Positions 58,890-64,000 of a stretch of DNA of 64,000 nucleotides are shown here, one piece after another (position 1 is the first letter of the stretch; every line of letters starts with the position of its first letter). The DNA lies in contig NC_087072.1 in NCBI RefSeq assembly GCF_026151205.1, forward strand, positions 18,646,103 to 18,710,102, written 5' to 3'. Source of the stretch: Bolinopsis microptera (taxonomy: Eukaryota > Ctenophora > Tentaculata > Lobata > Bolinopsidae). Both the position numbers and the translations under genes were made by a program. Below the pieces are notes generated by a model, which saw only the letters and a list, made by a program, of their open reading frames with translations, had not been told where the DNA came from and ran no database searches.

Positions 58890-60191
58890 CTAATTAATAT
58901 AAACGTCGACTGTGGGCGGATGTATTAACTTATCCTCAGTGATAATCAACTCTTTTTTAAAAGAGTGAGCAAATCTGACACAAGCACCGCGAGTAATCTC
59001 TCTACATGATCTGAAGTCTAACCAAGTCAAATCATAACACTTCTTCATCATGAGCAAAGACTTGTCTGTCACATGAGGACAGCCACTAAAGTCTATCCTA
59101 GTTAACGAATATATCAGATCTGATCCACAGATTGCCTCCACAACCCTATCATTCATGTTGTTGTTATAACTGAGATCTAAATGTTTCAGATTGGGACAGT
59201 ATCTGATGATATTGTTGATAACCTCGTCTGTTAATATACATCCTGACAGCAACAGACCTTGGAGATCTCGGAATCTGGGTCTTTGTTCCCGACCGGAGGG
59301 AACACTCAACAAGTCTCTGAGTCCCCAGTCGTTCAAATCATCAACCCATCTCAAGTCGATGTGTCGCAGATTTGCAACCATAGGTCCGTTCAAACTACCG
59401 ATTATATTCATGGGAAGACCTGAGAGTCTGATAGTTTTCAAGTTGGGTAATCTGGGAAGTAGCCAATCACATTGTTTTCTGGTTATGGTACAGTAGGATA
59501 AATCTACTTCAACGGGTTGTCGTAGGACTACTGATTTTAAAGTATCAGGGAAAATAGGACCGTAACGGGAGAGGTTGATAGATGGCCAGAAGATAGGATC
59601 AGATATCCACTCTAACCATACCTTGCAACATTTCATGCACTGCACCAAGTTACCTGGCGGAAGATAAGAGAATATCCTCCTCCATATCTCCCGAGTCAGT
59701 ACGTGTTTCGAGCCGTCCGTCAGAGTTACATACTCCTGGACTATCACTGATTTTGGTACTTCCAGACCGAAACGTGTGCGATCTTCCTCTGCTGGGGGTG
59801 GAGTGCTGGGTTGGTCAGGCTCCTCTGGATCTGGTGTTGGGGTGTCGAGTAGCGCCATCTTAGGGGTCTCCAGCAGTGCTAATTTAGGTTTGTCAAGGAG
59901 TGGCTGTTTGGGCGGTTTCTCTTTATTGCCAGGGGAATATGGTTCATCTTTTTCTAAATTCGTCACTTTTTTCTTCTTTATCTTAAGTGTTTTTGGGATT
60001 TCCTTTTTAAATTCCTCTTTTACGGGCGATAGTACCACTGGTTTTACTTCGTCCATAGACTCGGAGTCAGTGCGCTTCTTCTTGGGTATTTTAAAGCTGG
60101 GTTCTAGTTTCCTCTTCTTGTCCCCTTCAAGGAGGAGGTCTAACGGCGGACCTTGCTCAGCAGGTTCCATTTTAATATATCCCTGTATCAC
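58890..60191 (-). CDS. KDM2-type F-box and leucine-rich-repeat protein, terminal exon
   Basis: One open exon of 433 codons with an acceptor (GTCTAG) just before 60191 and a stop at 58890. The first ~150 residues are disordered, Lys/Pro-rich with nuclear-localisation-like runs ('KKRKLEPSFKIPKKKR'). At about 160-205 is an F-box ('LTREIWRRIFSYLPPGNLVQ', 'CKVWLEWISDPIFW'). Then come leucine-rich repeats ('RQPVEVDLSYCTITRKQCDW', 'LRHIDLRW', 'LKHLDLSYNNNMND', 'LTRIDFSGCPHVTD', 'LTWLDFRSCREITRGAC') matching the C terminus of KDM2A/KDM2B histone demethylases, including the conserved 'RQPV..DLS.......QC.WL..RLP.L'. The JmjC, CXXC and PHD parts would lie upstream, beyond this window or in unrecognised exons. 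An in-frame ATG at 60170 could start a shorter F-box-only protein of 426 residues. Confidence 0.85.
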   Translation of the reverse strand: MIQGYIKMEPAEQGPPLDLLLEGDKKRKLEPSFKIPKKKRTDSESMDEVKPVVLSPVKEEFKKEIPKTLKIKKKKVTNLEKDEPYSPGNKEKPPKQPLLDKPKLALLETPKMALLDTPTPDPEEPDQPSTPPPAEEDRTRFGLEVPKSVIVQEYVTLTDGSKHVLTREIWRRIFSYLPPGNLVQCMKCCKVWLEWISDPIFWPSINLSRYGPIFPDTLKSVVLRQPVEVDLSYCTITRKQCDWLLPRLPNLKTIRLSGLPMNIIGSLNGPMVANLRHIDLRWVDDLNDWGLRDLLSVPSGREQRPRFRDLQGLLLSGCILTDEVINNIIRYCPNLKHLDLSYNNNMNDRVVEAICGSDLIYSLTRIDFSGCPHVTDKSLLMMKKCYDLTWLDFRSCREITRGACVRFAHSFKKELIITEDKLIHPPTVDVYIN

Positions 60192-63100
60192 CTAGACAAT
60201 AATGGTCATGATAAAAATAAACAATTTTCAGTAAAATAGAAACAGTTACATGATGAATAGCATGGTAGAGTTAATTTTAATTTTAATTTTGATCAATTGT
60301 TCATCCCAACCAAGTAAGATAAATAAGACTTTCATCATGCATGAGTCTTAACGCCAGATCTTTAATTTTAACAAGTTAAATCACAGACTCGTGCTCAACT
60401 TGATTAATGTGGATACGATTTGCTTATTTTGCCGAACGACTAGTTGAAAGTATGGTTAAAACTTAAAAGCTGCATCGGATTAGGTCTCCATAAATAATGT
60501 AGTTAAGGCGTTTCTCATGCTTGACATGTTATAATGAAGAATACTAATCGAAACAGCCGATGGGGCCGGGGGAGCTGATGCACATTGCACAGCTTACGTA
60601 AGTGATTGCTTATTCTTCAGGACCAATCAACTTTTAAAATTTCGACCTTACTGTCGACCAGTGCAGCATGGAGCACGTTAATGGGTTAAGTCAGAAACTG
60701 CCATATGTATTAGTAGCAAGTGTCATGGAGCACTTAACATGGTGATCTCTACCAGTCTACCATATCATAGCGATGTGTACACTGTTATTATACTGTAACT
60801 CCGTAAAAGCTTATCTAACAAATCACTAGACACTGCGGTGTACTACTACTAATGCTACTAATACTACTGGGTCGGTGTACCTATGTTTACTGGTATCATG
60901 TGTCAGGTTGTTCCTGACACTGCACCTGTCTATATGCCAGTATGTGTGCCAGTAGATTTAATATGTATATTTTAATCGTGTGAAATACACTGTATTTGAA
61001 CACACCACCATTACACATTACAACGGATACAGTTTTACGTACACACAACAATTATTGTGAGAGCCCATTATCAAATATAAACCTTTTTCCGGGATAATCG
61101 TTAGCCGGACTGCAACTGGTCAGGATATAATATAGTAGGGGTTGTCATGGCGCTGTGTGTTCTATACTACCGGATTACAGGTCGAGTTTAACCACTAATT
61201 ACGAGTCTACTGGTCTGATTGAAAGCATTAGCAAGACATTATCCCTGGAGTAAATATCAGAGCCTACATGTAGAGTCTAGCACAGACCTTATAATACGTC
61301 ACGACACAAGCAGAGAGTTAGGTAGAGAGCTTGATAAAGTGGTCTCTTAACAGTGAGTAACAGTTACTCTCCTTCTCGCTTAGCTCATTTTCAGAGTCTA
61401 GCCACACGACAAATACATTGGCTCACTTTGTAGCTGAGCATGGCACATTAACGTATTATAAATACCACGTGTTTCCCCCTTACAGGCTACTACTGACTCT
61501 GATGCGTCCTCTCTGTACTACACAGTACACACGCTGTTCTGACGAATATAGATAGCTCCTGTAAATAACATCGTGACATTCAAATTCCGGGACATCATCA
61601 CGAGGCCGAATATTTTACTTATTGTCACGCATCTTACGGATAAGACATATTCCAAGAACAGTCAGTTCTGTGCTACAGAATCTGCGATACGAGATAAGAG
61701 ACAGTCGGATTGGTAGTGTTTAAGTGTGCGTGTGTCTGTGTGAGAAAAATAAGCTAATCACAAGAATGTTATCATGCAGGAATACTACATGGACTGTTCC
61801 TATTGGACACTTTGCACGTTACGTTTACAATACAGTTAGAATCGTTAACTACAGAGAGACTATTAAATATGCTCTTAGTTAGTGCATCACACCTGCTCCA
61901 TTATTTGCGGAATTGTATTTTTACCCTTTTTATAACTTCGTAAAGTATACAGTAAAGAAGCAGTATACAGTAAAGAGAGTTGAGCTGCGAGTAAATGGTT
62001 AAATTGTCTAGCCGATACCTCGGAGCTCTATATACGGGGCTGTTTTACTGATAGCTTTGTTTTACTGAGTGGTGGTTATTCAAAATATGAGATTTTAATT
62101 TTGGTACCTTAAAGCGCTAAAAACAGAACAATGAACTATTTACTCAGAGAAGAGAAGCAAGAGGGTGCTCCAAAATTCTTTAAATTATACACATTATCTG
62201 GAAGAGATGTATCAGTAATTGCATAACTTAACATGTATGATCATTAGCAGCGTTTAAATACGTTCTGTCTAGATATTACAATTCCTAGATTGAAGAAAAG
62301 AATTACTCATTTTAAACATGTACGATGTTTATTTTTGTTTTCAAAACATTTAAATTTATTCTGAAATCTGACTGGATCGGCACTTGCATGTCAATTTCGA
62401 AGTGCGGTCTCATACGTCAGTTGACGTCAAAGCAAGTAGCCTACATATTTTAAAATTGCCTTATTTGACAATATAGTATGGAATCTTAATGGCGTCAAAT
62501 ATTGGTAACGTTGAAGATAATGTGAATGACGAAGGCGTTTGGTAGTTCCGATTTGACATCAGTTCAGCCTTTTAGCACGTTTAGTACAAGTTACAGCCTG
62601 CCGGGAATTATTCTGAGATCTAGCAGGAATTTCGGCGGCTCCACATTTCTATCACAAGTACATAGTACATCTGTCATCTAGAGGCAATATAATATGTGCT
62701 TTGGATATTAATCGTGAAATGTTGGCTAAATTCGTGAATTTTACGATTTTACTCTTCGAAGACCGTCAGTACTTTTCAAAGTAAGACAACACACGTTGCT
62801 CTAGTGCACAGTAAGCTTGATTAATAGTACGTGTAATGAATGGCTTGAGTCACACGCAGTAATGTAATTTATAAAATGAAGAGAAATTCAGTAAACCAGT
62901 AAAACACGTTAATGATCACAAAATATTTCATTAGACGAACAATGCGTTAGAAACAGAACAGTACTGTTTTCTAATATATCTAGTTCATTTCTTATTCTTA
63001 TTCTTCTTAAACTCAGCCACTGCCAAGATGCATCTCTCTAAGTATTACCCAATAGCTTATAACATTATGAGTATAGAATGAATATAGTATGGGAAGTTCA

Positions 63101-64000
63101 TATTTAACAAGACCTTTCATAGTTTCATCAAATATTAACAACTTAATTTCAGATCATCAAACTACACATAAACTGCAACTGAATGGTTTCATCATTAAAT
63201 CAGCTACTGGGAACGATGAAGTATTTTCAAACCCTGAAAGCCCTGTTTCGAATACTAGCGATATTTTAAAATTAAAATAAACTTGTTCACATGTGGGAAA
63301 GCAGTTTTGACTAGGTAATCATATCATCACAGAGTACAAAACTATTTAGTTCAACTAGTTAATATAAATTATAACCGATCGATTACAGTAACAGCTTGTA
63401 TCATTATTATTGTTTATAAAGCAAAAATTGGCCCAAATGGGTAACCCAAAAACCAACGAATCAATAACAGCATTCCATTATTTACTCTCAATATCTCATC
63501 ATCTGTGTTAATAAATATTCCAACTTTCACGGACTAGTCTGGTGCACACAGAATGGATGTACAGCTGGAATGTCGGTTTTTGTAACTCTGCATTGCACCC
63601 ATGGTAACACCGGAATGTTTTTACAAAGTTTACTACATGTGCTCAACTGGCCAGCCTTATTCATAATTTAAAATTTTGACCCGAACGCTTTTAACAAGAT
63701 AAGCTTAGCATGAGCGGGAATGTGCTCGTATCTTAGAGACATTTCGAGGAGGTCACCCCAAACGCTAGAACGCAAAACTTTAAACTCTATCAGCTATGAT
63801 CTAGAACTTGAACGTTTAAGAGCAACTGTATGAAACATTCTGCACTTATTCAGATCAAAAATGGTTGATGTAATTGTAGATGGAAAGTTAATGTGAACAT
63901 CTCAAACGTCTTGACATATTTTTACTTAAGTTCACTCCAGTGAGCAAACCGACTAGTTCCTTTTACTCCGAACTGTACGTTTTTTGTATCATTGCAGCGA
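60192..64000. other. no recognised gene
   Basis: I looked on the minus strand for JmjC, CXXC or PHD exons of a KDM2 gene and saw none. A plus-strand open frame at 63089-63280 has no similarity I recognise. Most of this stretch is AT-rich without clear repeats. It may be a long intron of the KDM2-type gene. Confidence 0.4.

Noticed and set aside
59776..60195. Plus-strand Ser/Gly-rich frame
   Set aside because: It is the antisense shadow of the Lys/Pro/Ser-rich part of the KDM2-type exon.

Overview
This window is nuclear DNA from an AT-rich invertebrate animal genome. The genes are split by GT-AG introns and belong to animal or animal-type families: annexin, PAN/apple plus thrombospondin type 1 repeats, a KIF28-type kinesin-3, a KDM2-type F-box/LRR exon and a polymerase III tRNA gene. 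It also carries CR1-like non-LTR retrotransposons, a Tc1/mariner relative and many MITE-like inverted repeats. Nothing fixes the species. The mix would suit a non-bilaterian such as a cnidarian, but that is a guess.

Layout. At 1.5-4.8 kb, minus strand, lie five phase-compatible exons of a divergent annexin-like gene, one intron of which holds a Tc1/mariner remnant. At 9.5-15.3 kb, plus strand, is a secreted multidomain gene: a signal peptide, then three tandem copies of a PAN plus TSP1 module carrying five, three and one TSP1 repeats. At 18.1-21.1 kb, minus strand, are three more annexin-like exons. If these join the 1.5-4.8 kb block, the PAN/TSP1 gene is nested antisense inside a very long intron. 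At 22.9-28.1 kb, minus strand, is an unrecognised multi-exon gene with a repetitive S/T-P-rich N-terminal part and a C-terminal membrane segment. A tRNA-Arg(TCT) sits at 29.5 kb.

From 30 to 47.6 kb the window is a nest of retroelements. A 5'-truncated CR1-like element (about 31.0-41.4 kb) is split by a related, nearly intact 7.4-kb element (about 32.6-40.0 kb). The reverse transcriptase of that inner element is itself interrupted by the 3' tail of another non-LTR family. ORF1 of the inner element is the most unusual object here: a zinc-ribbon-like N terminus, an AlkB-like 2OG-Fe(II) dioxygenase domain with its diagnostic residues, and an SGNH esterase domain. ORF2 starts with a PHD finger followed by endonuclease and reverse transcriptase, and its ATG overlaps the ORF1 stop as ATGA. 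Tails of other non-LTR elements follow at 43.9, 46.1 and 47.0 kb.

From 48.7 kb single-copy genes return: an intronless-CDS KIF28-like kinesin ending in a CaaX-like motif; a complete five-exon gene for a small unrecognised protein; a minus-strand gene for a predicted mitochondrial protein with two reading-frame breaks; and a minus-strand KDM2-type F-box/LRR terminal exon. The last 3.8 kb shows no recognisable gene. Exon joins were worked out by hand from splice-site consensus and codon phase; family names come from motif recognition without database searches.
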